From Toxoplasma gondii ME49 (lineage: Eukaryota; Apicomplexa; Conoidasida; Eucoccidiorida; Sarcocystidae), in NCBI RefSeq assembly GCF_000006565.2, contig NC_031477.1, positions 1,768,043 through 1,832,042 on the forward strand: a DNA stretch of 64,000 nt, written 5' to 3'. How positions within the stretch are numbered: position 1 is the stretch's first letter; each line of letters opens with the position of its first letter. Below, piece by piece: positions 49,401-61,604 of the stretch. The position numbers and the translations under genes are program-made. The notes below the pieces were generated by a model that did no database searches, had not been told where the DNA came from, and saw only the letters and a program-made list of their open reading frames with translations.

Positions 49401-52400
49401 TCCTACAAACCGAGGAGAACCCACGACATCCCAGCCACCCGCGGAGCATTGGTGGGGACACCCGTACCATCTTGATGCGCCTACCCAGTTGCCTGCCTTG
49501 CCCTCTACAGAGCCACTTTTGCAAGGGCAGGATCTAGCGGCTTCACAGCGGAATACGATTGTAGGGGAGCCTGATGGAGGGATACCTCTCTTCTCTGGAC
49601 AACATGAGCTGTGTTGGCGATTACCTGAATACCAACTACTTGATTTAAGTGGCACGCGCCTGAACCAGGATGTTACTCCCATGTCTCTGCACCAACCAAG
49701 ACACAGAGCGGCTCCTTTTTTGAGTTGTATAAAGGCACAAGATCCTCAGCGCCATCAGCTCGAGGAAGCTCGCAGCGCTCCGTGTCACGACCCCTCGACG
49801 ACGAGTAGATGCTGCGAGCCAGTTCCTTCCCCTGACGTTCTACTACATGATACCGCACGTCCATCATCCAACATATCAAACATTCTGGACCCGAAAGCCG
49901 AGATACGAAAGCCCGAACTAACATCAGACCAGCTCGAGTACGAAAGATCCGCCGGAATTCAGCATAATAACGAACAGCTCTTGGAAGAGAGACACGGCGA
50001 GTCCCATATTTTGCTGCCACAGATGAACCCGTACAACGTAGCGCAGCAAGAGAAACGATCCTGGGACGGCGAAGTCAAAGAGTGCGCAGCGTTTGGAGAA
50101 AACGCAGGAACTATACAACAGAGGGTGCAGGACAAAGACAACAACAGATTCATCTCTCGAGGAGACGTCCGAAGACTTCCGCTTGACGCGTCTCTTGAAC
50201 TTTTTCCGGACCAACCTCTCACCGAAGAGGCGTCCCTTGAAAGACAGTTCCAATTATTTTGGCCATCAGAACACCCACGCCCTCTACGGTCTGAGGAGTC
50301 TCACAGATTTAACTCGACGCCGAAAGCTGGAATTCATTCAGGAGACCAACAAAAGCATCGTGAGTTAGGCGCATGTGCTGGGAAAAGCGTGGCAGACATT
50401 TTTCCAGGTGGAGACACCCAAAGGACGACTGCGTTGGAGGTCTCGACCCACACAAGGACGCAAGAACAGACCGAAAAGCAGGCTTCTATGGAGCAGGTAG
50501 AGACAGATGTGACTGCTAGCAAGAACCGTCAGATGAAGCAAGGAAAATCAGAATACGTGGAAAGTCGTGAAGAGAATGAGCGCGATCGCAAACAACTGGA
50601 GGAGCTGCAGACAGAAACCCCAAAGGATGCAACGTTTGACGAGGATAAACCCAGCGTGATTCAACACAGTTTCTGCGAGAGCCGGGATATGGAACTCGTT
50701 TCATATCGTCTCGTGGGAAGTGGATTAATGAACGAGCTGCAGACTGAAAGAGACGATAGAGTTGAGGCAAGGGACACATGCGTCGACCATCAAGAAACAG
50801 TTCCAAACCAAGAACATCAGTGCACACACGTGGCGGCTGCGCAAGGGAAGACTTCAGGCCATACTGAAAATGGGCGTGAAGGAAGCCAGCAAGCAGAGAA
50901 TATCCGTAGTTCGCTCATGAGTAAGAACGCTGGGCCGTTCCACCTTCTTCAAAAAGGCCTTTTAGCTGAGGCTGAGGCGGATGCTTCTCTTGCACATGCG
51001 AAGAAAGAGCAGGAAAAGGCAGTCACCGAAAAAGGTTCTTCTGCGCAAATACACATGTCAGTCTCTCAGCAGAATGTGGGTCATCAACACTCGAGAGATC
51101 CAGACCACCTTTACGCTGTCGCAGATAGTGTTCAGGACCTCTCAAATGAATTCGAATGTTGGTCACGAAACGACCATGTTTCGGTGCCGCCCAAAGCGAA
51201 TGAACAAGATAACAAAACAGAACGAAACCCGGGCCGCCTTCCGCACCGGGTCGAAGCGACTGTGCTCGGAGATAATGAGCAAGTCGAAAAGGGTACGAAT
51301 TCTGCCTGCGACATGGAAAGAGAGGAAGTGCGTTCAGAGGAAGCCAGCATATCACGAACAAGTAGAAATGCCAAAAGACATGCAGACAGTCCCCTAGATT
51401 GGGTCCCAGACACAAGTCCCGATGCGCAACCACCGACGCGGAGCGGCCGGCAATCTGATCCTCTGACCCCGACCTCAATCACCTGGAAGCAGGCGTTGGT
51501 CTTCCCCTCTACCAGGCAAAATCCCCTTTCCCCAGGTCCTAGTCTCGAAGAGACAAAAACTATAGAGTCTGGTGCTTCCACGTCAGATCCAACCCACACG
51601 GGAGAGAGTACCGCTACCGGAAATAAGAAACGCGTGGTAGATAGACTCCTACCTGGCGAGGTTCCAGCCATTCCTGGGCATGAAGTAGTAGAGCCACTTG
51701 GACACAACATGGATTTGGAACAGAGCACTCTGCATGAAACATCACAGACGCACCACGTAAACCAAATCGATACAGGTGTTGTTTGCACGATCTCTACTGC
51801 AGCAGAAACTCATAAGGCATTTAGCAAAATCTTGCCCGGGAGCTGTATAGGCAATAGGCAAACAGCCGTTGTGCTGCAAAGTGAACAGACGGCTACCAAG
51901 GTGGATGAAGATGTGAACAGCAGTACTCAATCAGGATTGGTGCACACGGTGGCAGGAGGAAATATGGAAGAACAACATATGGATGAAGCTGTGAAGACCA
52001 ACACTCAGCCAGGACGTGTACACACGATAGCCGGAGAAAACACAGAAGAGCCACATGTGGATGAAGCCGTGGAGACCAACATTCAGTCAGGACGTGTACG
52101 TATGTTGGCAAGAGGGAACAAAGAAGTACAAAATGCAGATCAGGGTCTGACATCGGGCTTACTAGGGACCCAGGAAGAGCAATTGTTCAATGACACCACG
52201 CTGACAACGTCGCTCACAATAGAAAGTGGCAACGAAAAAGAAGCTGCCGTGGTTGCAAACGAAAAGCCGACATGCCCTTGTCAGGATGCGCCAGACACCT
52301 CTTTCTCCGAGCAGACAGTTCTGCCACCGGTGAAAAAGGGCAACGCCCGCGGCCAGGTGAAATTAATGACAGATGTGCTGCCAGGAGACGACCAGGAGTA

Positions 52401-53667
52401 CATAATCAAAATAGGCGAGGCGGCCACCAGCCAACCTGACCAACGGGTGATGCTCCAGAAGAGGAAGCAGATGAAACAACCGGCACAGCTGCCGACGGTA
52501 TTGTCAGAAAAGGCGCATAGATCAGGTGATGTACCAGAAGAACAGAAAACGGAAAGGAGTGGAGACCACACTGCATGCTCGGCTGACAAGCTTCCCAAAA
52601 GGGCGGGACGAAAGAAGTCTGCGAAACGAGACCGAGACCGCGATGCAGCACCTGAACCCGACCTAATCAAGCCCAAGCAGTCAACTGTGGCATCGGATGA
52701 ATTTTCAATTCCACTGTATTCACCGAATGTCGTCCCATCTTCGTTTGCTTCGGCAATTCCTGCTTCTCCCATAACTCCCGCGCCTCCGTCACCACGAACG
52801 CCACGTCCGATGACAGGGATTACGGCATTGCTGCCAGTGTTGGCAAGACGGGCATCTCGAAAGGAGAATACTACAGGATATGAACATTACTCAAGCGCAT
52901 ATCTTTCAGCAAATCACTGTTCCGACGGTGCCGGTAGGCACAGGGTGCGACAACGGGGCATGAATGAAGCCGCTGAGGAAATGAACTCTGTCATAAAAAA
53001 ACTGTCCTGCGACAGTCGGTCCGACATCAAACGAGACGAGGCTTACAAAGCATCTGACAAACAGAAAGGCACGGGTGATCCTCCACCATGCAACGGTACG
53101 AGAAAACGCAGGCGTAGACTGATCAAGTTACCTCTCGTTCTCGATGAAGAGAACAAAGAAGTTGAGGCGGATGCCTCCACAAAGAGGTATTCCCCAGGTT
53201 CGGCTGAGGGTCAGGTTTACGATCAAAACACGCTGATTCCCTTGGTACCGGGTCCTGAGCGGGGACCTTGGAGACGAGGGCGAATACGCTGGACTGAAAA
53301 ACAAAAGTGTTTCACTGTTTCAGCTCCTCGAGTGGCCAGAGAGCGAAGCGGAAGTGTAAGGAAACGCTTTTTTGTTGGCAGAAAAGCTAGCGCAGCTGAC
53401 GCCTTCGCCAACGCGGAGGCTTGGCTAGACCAACAAATTGAGGCCCAAGACGGCAGCATCCCGGAAGAACAGACACAGAACAAGGGAGGAAAAGGGACAG
53501 AGCCATCTGGCGCGAGAGAAGAAGAGAGGGGGAGCAGCGCCAACGATGAAACACGGAAGGAAGAAGAGAAACCGGAGGACGAAGAACGTGAGGAGCAGCA
53601 TGCACAAGCATCACTGTGGGTCAACCGGCTACGGCCTCATGTCATCAGAGATTCTGAAAAGTCATAA
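46402..53667 (+). CDS. PHD-finger protein with a giant disordered exon and an AP2-like C-terminus
   Basis: Exons 46402-46584, 47192-47823 and 48293-53667 join in phase (2, 1) and give about 2,062 residues; earlier exons exist upstream. Exon one holds the second half of a PHD finger: CSSCGAPFHARC, a spacer, then WHCRACLRLAR. The junction continues directly as RRCKHCTKAC, like the start of an adjacent PHD or extended PHD. Further on CRDCFREAARQFKY is another Cys pair. PHD fingers read histone H3 tails. Exon three is a 1,791-codon low-complexity tract rich in Glu, Gln, Ser and His, with three copies of a 26-residue repeat. Near the end, GRIRWTEKQKCFTVSA, RKRFFVGRKASAADAF and ANAEAWLDQQ resemble the three strands and helix of an AP2 DNA-binding domain. 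The intron before 48293 has a GC donor. A nuclear chromatin or transcription role is inferred. Confidence 0.66.
47824..48292 (+). other. GC-AG intron
   Basis: The exon ends ACAG and the intron begins GCAAGT, the usual form of the rare GC donor; it ends GCGTGTAG. Using these borders the phase (1) fits exactly from GYAWEPSMQQAVNVYQT into VTAALNASLAQREKLQD. No GT donor in the right phase is seen nearby. Confidence 0.6.
51901..52134 (+). repeat. 78-base tandem repeat, three copies, in coding sequence
   Basis: Units start at 51901, 51979 and 52057. Each codes 26 residues of the pattern (V/M)DE(A/D)V followed by T/S-Q-x-G-x-V, then A-x-(G/E)N, then E. The copies differ at several positions, so the array is old or under weak selection. 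It lies within the large exon of the PHD-finger gene and keeps the frame. Confidence 0.88.
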
Positions 53668-55167
53668 GAAGCAAAGCCGATATTAGCGTGTGTATATCGG
53701 GGATTGATTCTCTCAGCCAAGACCCTCTTGCTCCACTTCTCAGGCGTAACTAGCTTGTCGTGGTGCATGTTTTTTCAGGGTAGTCCGTGTATGTGTTGTG
53801 ATTGTTAGTCTTGTTCGTTGAACCCGGAGTCTGATAAGGTCCCAAAAGTATCAATTCGCTTGCCTTGACGGGGTCTTTGTTCACCTGTAAGTTGTAGTCA
53901 TACTATTGTCTGGAGCGAATAACGTACGACCCACGAAGCGTGAGATGTGAAACCGCCTGTTTCGAGTCGTCTCTCTGGTTAATCATTTCACCTAGTTGCT
54001 TGATTGTAACCGTGGCAACCAGGGTGTACAACGAGATTCACAGCATTATCTGATGTACTTACGGAAACCCACTCACAATGTTGGCATATGCGATTCCATT
54101 AGACTTGAGTTTGGAAGGCTCTTCGGCGCCCCAGTATTTCTACCGCGAAATTGGGGGGGATCCCATCTTATGTGTAAGAAAGAGTTTACCTTCAGTTGTC
54201 TGATTGGTCGTGCGTGCTTGGTGACTTATATTATGAAGCTTAATGGGAGCACATTCCCATGGGTATCTTGACACGGCGTTCGCGCGTTTACATTTGCTCT
54301 GATCCTCGTGCCACACGGAGTCCCCCCGCAACAAGCGGCTTCCCTTTGCGTCCGAAACTGACATATCCGTAAACAGAAGGGAGAGCAACCTTCCACGTGT
54401 GCACAAACAGAGACCCTTACTCCCTTATGTGTTGTGCTACCCCATGCCTTCCCCCAGGAAGATAAAGGCTAACAGCAGCTCAGTTGTACCTGTCTGTCTA
54501 TTATTCTTGCCCCTCCGAGGGATGACAGCACGAGGGGGCATTCATCCACGCAGCACACATCTTGAACTTTTCCATGAACGCCATCAGAACCGGCCCGCTT
54601 TTGCACCCCGATGTCCTGTTTGCATACAGCTTACAAGCTGTGAACACAGGGGTGATCCTCGCTTAGAAAGAACTATAACCTAAGAACCTTCTTTATCACG
54701 TACTGGAACTACAGACGCCCATGTGAGCTTCAACATCGTCTACAGTTAGGCGTCTTCCGAAACAAAATGGGCGTGTGCTTCATGTGCACGCTCTGATCCT
54801 GTTGTGGGGAGACCGGGAGGCACAGCGTCAGGAGTGTGTTTCCAGGCCTTTCTTATTTCACCGAGTGTCCTTAAAAAGTTTTGTTCGTGACCTGGTATAT
54901 ATGCGGACAAGACACGTATAGGATAGCGTGTCTCTTCGTAGCACATCGAAAAGTACTTTGATGTGACCCTCAGAACGCCCTGGCACATGCAGAAAAAACA
55001 GATACCGATAATGGGATGCAGAGTTAAGAGTCTTTGAAATAGAAGTTTTAGACCACAAACATTCCACTATTATATACACGCTTGTCATCTCTGCTTCCCC
55101 GGGATCCTTACTGGGGAAGCAAGTTCTTTTTCCGCCTGGCAGCTAATTCCATTCATCAAATTCACCC
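53668..55167. other. intergenic stretch between converging genes
   Basis: It separates the stop of the PHD-finger gene (plus) from the stop of the EGF-like gene (minus), so it holds two 3' untranslated regions. No protein-like frame with splice borders was seen. Confidence 0.45.
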
Positions 55168-55902
55168 TCAGATGGCACCTACTGCCTGAGCTCCAGCCCG
55201 TACTCTGCCAATAGTTCTAATGTATTTGGAGCATGTTTCAGCGCACACAGTATAGCAGCACCAGACGAGGGCAATGATGCTGATGGCGAAAACGATCCAC
55301 CATATAATCATTTCACCGCTTGTCAACGTAAGTGCGAGGTTCGCTACACCTCGATGCTGTTGCTGCGAGCAAGGTGGACCCATAAGAACTTCGCTATTTC
55401 CCCATTTTATGATTGTCGACGTCGCACCTTGCGGGACCTCCCATCCGTCGTCGCAGACGCAAGTCACTGTCCCGCTATTCTTCCCTGAAGCAAATGTACA
55501 AGCCCCATTTGCACACGGATTACTGCTGGCGCTACTGCAGGGGTTGCTCTGGATTTCGCAGTTGGATCCACTATAGAAATCGCCACATGTACAAGAGTAG
55601 TACGGCGGCACGTTGCTGTCTGTGCACGAGCCGAGTCCACACAACGCTGTTTGGCAGTCTAGTCCAGATTCTGAGTTCACTCCACAGTCTTTTGTACACA
55701 GCGACATAGTCTTGTCGCAATTCGCTCCCGTCCAAGGTAGCTCGCAAACGCAAACCTCCAACCCATTGTGTGCGTAGCAGCTTCCATTATTGCACGCTGT
55801 GGTTGTCGTCGGGTCACACGTGTCGGCTTTTGTTGGGACGGTCCAGACGAGGCACAGGGAAACATAGCAGAGGACTGCACACAAAACAAAACGAGGCGCC
55901 AT
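55168..55902 (-). CDS. secreted EGF-like transmembrane protein, MIC7/MIC9-like microneme candidate
   Basis: An intronless reading frame of 244 residues from the ATG at 55902. An open stretch upstream to 56037 is possible, but the signal peptide begins at this ATG. Residues 1-26 are a clear signal peptide ending PTKA. Three EGF-like modules follow: 29-62 (CNNGSCYAHNGLEVCVC...GANC), about 69-115 (CGLGSCTD...YYSCTCGDFYSGSNC), and 122-178 (CANGACTF...VTCVCDDGW). A single membrane helix (about 198-217, IIWWIVFAISIIALVW) precedes a short basic tail of about 25 residues. Signal, EGF modules, membrane helix and short tail match small coccidian microneme proteins such as MIC7 and MIC9, which traffic through the secretory pathway to apical micronemes. 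Which one it is cannot be decided by eye. No GG pair typical of rhomboid cleavage is seen in the helix, and the tail has no terminal aromatic residue. Confidence 0.78.
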   Translation of the reverse strand: MAPRFVLCAVLCYVSLCLVWTVPTKADTCDPTTTTACNNGSCYAHNGLEVCVCELPWTGANCDKTMSLCTKDCGVNSESGLDCQTALCGLGSCTDSNVPPYYSCTCGDFYSGSNCEIQSNPCSSASSNPCANGACTFASGKNSGTVTCVCDDGWEVPQGATSTIIKWGNSEVLMGPPCSQQQHRGVANLALTLTSGEMIIWWIVFAISIIALVWCCYTVCAETCSKYIRTIGRVRAGAQAVGAI

Positions 55903-58900
55903 ACGAAGGGATTCCACAACGGGACCCACCTTTGTGACAGGTTTGCTCTTTGGACCGGATTCGCTCCACTGCACCCGAGTGCTAGTACACGCGATCCAAC
56001 AAAGGACAGCATAACACCCCTCCTGCTTCATTGTCATATGCAGAGTAACACGGTGTCACCATTCACACAGATGCATTAATGTATACATGCACTTGTGCCC
56101 AACTTTACGTTTGTGCTGGCGGTTACGTATTACGTACACAATGAAGGGAGGCGCAGCCCAAGGAATCCAGTCCCGGCGGCCTGCCGGGCACCAAACTCTT
56201 TTGTGGTGCGGTGGTCGCTTATGCGACATGCAGAACAGAAAATAAAACCATCCACTGCCACCTAGAACGATTCCACTCGCAAATGACGAATGGATACATA
56301 ACGGTGCGATGCAAGTGGAGCTCGCATGTATCAACGGTCGCCGGGTGTCGGAGTCGCACAAGTGCTGCGAAGAGCAGATGTATTCTCCGGTGGAAAATGC
56401 GGAAAACAAATGGTTCAGACAAGCGTAGATGCAGAAGCGAGGCCAGATACAAAAGGAATAGACAAAAAAGCCCATGGAAGACACACACAAAAGAGGAAAA
56501 TGCAAAGCATGTGAAAAGTGAAACCGAAGAAGACGCACAAGACTGCACATACGGGGAGCAAAGACTGCAAGACCGACACTATCTTCAAAGAAATTCAAAC
56601 TGTTTTTTATTTACACTGAGCGATGCAGATGCAGTCGGCCGAAGAACAAAGCAGCTGCTCGCAAACCACCACTTATTCATAGTGAATAATTTCAGTTGCC
56701 AAAAAAATGTAATTGCAACTAGGATACACGAACGTGTTCATCCCGGAAAACCACTCGCTGAATACAGTGCTCTTTGCTAGGAGTCAAGGACGTATTTTCG
56801 AAGCTACAACAGAGAAATGATCAAGTACTGTCGACTTATCACGAAGTGTGTCCACGCGCCGAAACGCCTGAAGCCTATCCAGCGAGGGACTAGAGACATC
56901 AAACTCCAGCGCCTCGCTTTAGTGATATACATAAAAAACAACCCTTTGGAGATTCCACTTTTTGCATGACGCTTCCTCACTCTATGCGGACACTATGCAA
57001 AGTGGAAGGCCTCTCTTTGCTCGACACTACTTTAATTTGCGTTGAGCACGGAAACGAGGAAGCTCCCCTATTGACCGGCCTAGGCTTCATATAGCAGGTG
57101 GACAAAACAAGTGGCTATTTCCTTTTGTTTATGGAGAACTGTCACAGTGGGGAAACAGAAAAAAACTGAAAAAAAGGAGAGAAGCGAGCTCATCCACGGC
57201 TGACATGCCAGAGGGTTCCAACATGCTGGTACGGAATAAATTCCAGCAGCCTACAAGCTCCATTTTCCCGTCCAGCGCCTCCGTCATTGCCCGATAAAAC
57301 CCATTCTCTGATAAATGAGGCTTGTGAATGCAGTCCTCTTGCAACTACGTAGTGCCAATTTCGAAGAAAACCATGAAAAGGAAACAAGACATACACGGGA
57401 AGCATGCATACCATGTAGCCACACAGTTGCTAGAACTGCCAGCGATAGAAGTTTCCAGTGCAGCCCATCCAAAACGACACATTTGGAAGTCGACGCACGA
57501 CAGAACAAAGAATAATTACACCAGAAAATCACTAACAGGTTTCACGAGGAATGCCAAAAAACGTGGTGAAAAACCGTGCTGTCGTGAAAGTCACCGCGCT
57601 CCGCTCCAGGCTAGTTCACCGTCCCTGGCCCTTTCTGTAAGACATCGCTGTAGACCAATATAGGAAACGGCATACTTCCCATAGCACTGATTTGACGTCA
57701 AAGAAATAAAACTCCGCTGCAGGAGACCCCCTTAGAGCTCAACAAATGGCAGTGGAGAGTCCCTTTTCGGATTTACCCATTTTTGGTTTCGCTCGCGGAT
57801 TTCCAATACAGTTTTGCATGCGCGCACAAGAGAGGAAGGGGAGTAAGGAGACGGCAGATGCAATTGAGGGTGTTGCAGTTCATTCCGCGAAGCAGACACC
57901 AAACATCTGAGTTAACACATTGCACCCATGCTTTCAGGATATCAAACTTAGCTTTGAGCGTTGAAAAAGGGAAGAACTTGTTTAACCCGAGAAACATGGC
58001 TTCTGACACAAACTGATGGCTATTCTACCATTCTCGAAGTGACAAGTAGGTGACTATTCATTCATCAGAACACCCTCAAGTTGCCAGCCTGACCTGTGCA
58101 AGTGGAACTGTGGAGTGCTATTGGCAGTGACTGCCAAAGAGGGTGGCTGAAAATCACTGAGAGCTGGAGTCCATTCATGCAGGTACACTCATCGACCCAC
58201 GTGTCGCACTACAAGGCAAGAGATAGAAGGTGGATGTCGCTGTGTAGTACGATTAGGTGTACAGAATATGCTCTGAAACTCAAGAAGGCACATACCCTAT
58301 CGCGTCGTGTTCCCTTTTGCATAAGAAAGTAGAGGATTAACACAGGGCTGCGACAAGCTAGGATCTCTCTGGCCTACATGAAGATGGTGTTCAGAGATCC
58401 ACAAAGACAACGCCTGTCACCGGTTCCATTGACCAGAAGCCCTGCGTTCCTTACTGGTGCGTGTGCAGACGACTGCGCATCAGGTGTCACACGCGTTAGA
58501 CCTATGAAAAAAGGAATTGTGTCACTGACTCGCTGCCAGTAGTACAGCTTTTTCCCCCGGTTTGGCAGTGAACGCGATAGTCACTGTGGCAAAAGGAACA
58601 TATGAGGACAGACTCCCTGCACGTGGACGTTGCATGGCCTTCCCTCTTTCACTGAGAAACATGAACGGTTTGAAAACACGGTAACTCGCCAGGTCAAGCA
58701 TTCGACATCCGACAAATATGCAAACCGCCACCATTCTAGAAGCACCTTTTTATGATCTTCGAGCGCAAGAAAAAAACATCCAAAGCAGCGGTAGATAATC
58801 GCGTGCTTGAACACACAGCCGAAAAAGATATCTACGAATTCATCGAGTGAATTCTTCAGAAGCCGAGAAGTCCTCTCCGTCTGGCTGTCCCTTTTTTTCA

Positions 58901-60032
58901 CATAAATACATCAGACGACAGTGTTTTAGTTGCAGTTTTGGCTTGGCAACTCTTTTATTTGTCAGCACTCATGTTTCATACGGTGTCTCTGTCTTGTGGT
59001 GACGTGACGCTGAGAACGAGGTGCAGCCTTTTGCTCTGCAGAGTTTACTAGATATATACCAGAAGCAATTTCTGCAGAACCGGGTATGCCCTCAAGAAAG
59101 TAATAGGAGAAGAATACTGCCAAGCATTGGCTTTTGCTGACGTTGGACCACTGGTGCGGAAGATCTCTGCAATTAGGAGGTGTGATATCTGCTGTTCGTA
59201 TCTTCATTCTGGATTATCTTCAGTGTACTTGGCCGAGGTTACAGTAGTCGTCATTCCTGTGAAAGATGGAAAAGGTTGGAGATACAAAGGCGAGCAAGCA
59301 GTCTCACGACAAAACGTTCACAAATATTCCCACAAAGTCTCCTGCTCTCTTGGCAGTGACCAGAGCTTAAAAACGACACGTGGTTGCGAGCATGCACACC
59401 TGCATATCAGATAACCTTCCTTAGCGCAAACGCGTGAAATACCTGCGTATGGGGACAAGACAAACAGCAAGCAGTATCATTCAATCTTCGTTGGCTAAGG
59501 TGGGCGGGTCTGTTGAAGTCGCCTTTAAATCGACCCCAGTTGATACGACGGATTCCTCCTAGGCTGTTTTATTCCTGTATGGCGGGCAAGACTCTTCCTG
59601 CAGTCAGAGAACAAATACAAAAGTAAGAAGCACACCACAAAGGGAGCTCATCACGATAGCGGCTGAGCTATTTCACCTATAATATTTAAGTATAGCTAGA
59701 GGCACAGTAAAGCGACAGCCGACAACGTAAACGTAAAGAAGCGCTCCTTCCAGCTCTGTGTACTCAAAAAAGTGACAAATGCATGAAAGACGTCGCCTTC
59801 ATTTTCGATTTTTATGGTGGAAGCCGTGACCCCACTTTCATTTGCTTTTGACAACCGCCCTCCCTCTTATACAGGGGACTGCAACTTTTTTATGCAGATG
59901 GACGCAGAGAATTTAAACACGCTTGTCCGTTGAATGAAGAAAATACTAATGCCACAAGACCCTGTTGGCACTACTTTGCAACCTCGTGGATGACCGGAAT
60001 GGAATTGGTTTCCTACCCATCTTCCGTCGTAG
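55903..60032. other. long gene-poor stretch
   Basis: It is flanked on the left by the 5' side of the EGF-like gene and on the right by the 3' side of the secreted basic protein gene. Frames are short. A stretch open on both strands at 56.06-56.78 kb shows no protein-like pattern and is probably promoter and 5' untranslated sequence of the EGF-like gene. No RNA gene was recognised. Confidence 0.4.
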
Positions 60033-61604
60033 TCAATTCGGAGAGCTGAGAGAAAGGTCTTTTTCCAAGCTAAGAGGTTGAATCGACTGTGTCAATTTCG
60101 GTTCAACGTTGAGAGTTGAGGGATCGAAAGTTTTGAAGATGACAAGTTGTTGCGCAACAAGGTGGTTGAGCCAGTAATTGACTAGTTGGTTTTGGAGTTC
60201 TGAGTTGTCCCTCGCTTTCTCCACAGCCTCTTTCATGTCTTTGTTGAATCTCATGAATTTAACTGCCAAGGCGTTTAGATTGTTAATCTGCTGCTCCAAA
60301 AGGCCTTCCGCGTCTGTGTCTTTTTTGCGAGCTTCGTCGACTAGATACTGGATGATCACCGCGTTGAGGGCTGCGCCTCTGACAGCCTTCTTCATGAGGA
60401 ATTCGATGTCGTCTGTCTCTTCTTTCTTCAGAACTCTATCGCCTTCATCGACGGAAGCTGAAGTCTGGGCCGAGTTTCCCATTGGTGCTGTGATTTTGTG
60501 CTCAGTTGTGGCTTCAGCGTCGCTGGAGAGATTTTGCTCCTCCAACACTGGTGTTGCAGAAACCTTCGATCTCTCTACCGCATCTTCTTTGCCTCGTGGC
60601 CGTCTCTGCGCAAACCTGGTTTTCGTTCGAGCACCCGGATGATGCACTTTGTTGTCGGGAGTGCCTTGTGTGGCCTTAGGTTGTTGTTTGCGGAATGAAA
60701 TGAGTTTGTTATCAGAGTAACGTCTTTTGCGGACCAAAGGGTTGACGTCAGAAACTTTGACGTCATGGGACAAAGCTGCAAGCTTCACCCGATCCCCATC
60801 TTCGGGACGAACATTATGCCCTTTGTCAAACCTTGATTTTCTTGTATGCCCGCGCTTTCTCTCCTTTTTGTGTGTGACTTCTTTCTCATCTGGGCTATCA
60901 GTCAATTTATTTGTTCGTGAGAATACCTTTTTCCCCGGTACTTTTCCTGCCTGTGGTGCATGCCCTCGCAGCCGGGGTTGCTGTGCTTTGCCTGTCTGCA
61001 GTGTGGTCTTTTTCCTGTCGAGGAGATCTTCATCCTGCGAGAGACTAAGATCTTGATAGTCTGGAGCCTCGTCTGATGCGCGTTTTGTTAGTTCCGTATT
61101 TTCCACAGTCATGTCATGTACATCGGGGAGTCGATTCGTGGACGTGTTTTCAGCAGGCAGGCTTTCTAAAATTGATGTCGGCGTTTCATGTACGACGGAT
61201 AACTCCTCTCCTTTCTCCGCCAAAGAGGCCTTTGACGAGGCTGCCGTTTCTTCCGGCACAACGAGGCTGAGCGGTGCAGCAGCATGGACGGCGTCTGTAA
61301 ACAGCAACAGGCTGAAATGGAGAAAATGCATGTAGCCGTGCAAAAGGCACATGATATCCATTAGAGGGAACATGAGTCACTCCGAGGATATCCGTAATTC
61401 CTGCTCATAGCTCCATTGCTTCTGCTGGTGCACTCCTCGACTGTCGAGCTCATGTGGACGTTCATCATAGGACAGCAAGAATAACCACCAGTAACTGAGG
61501 AAAAACTTCAGGATGGCAGGCTTAAACAGAGCGAAAGTCTTACCCTGTGCCTTGAGACACAGTGTTGCCCACAGTAGGGCAAAGGAGAAGCGTACTGACA
61601 GCAT
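60033..61604 (-). CDS. secreted basic protein with a split signal peptide, possible dense-granule or exported protein
   Basis: Two exons, 61604-61544 and 61294-60033, give 440 residues. The donor is GTAAGA, the acceptor TTTACAG, and phase 1 is kept. Exon 1 codes MLSVRFSFALLWATLCLKAQ, a strong signal peptide completed by DAVHAAA in exon 2. A 5' extension within exon 2 (MFPLMDIMC...) would give a second possible start but a poorer model. After the leader, an acidic Ser/Thr/Glu-rich part is followed by a very basic region (KKERKRGHTRKSRFDKGHNV) and then by a helical C-terminal domain with regular hydrophobic spacing (AVIIQYLVDEARKK, LLEQQINNLNALAVKFMRF, LVNYWLNHLVAQQLVIF). No transmembrane segment is seen. 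The architecture fits secreted effectors of coccidia, but I know no homologue and see no clear RRL-type export cleavage site. Confidence 0.7.

Noticed and set aside
56056..56780. Overlapping open frames of about 180 codons on both strands
   Set aside because: They contain no protein-like pattern and lie in the expected promoter and 5' untranslated region of the EGF-like gene.
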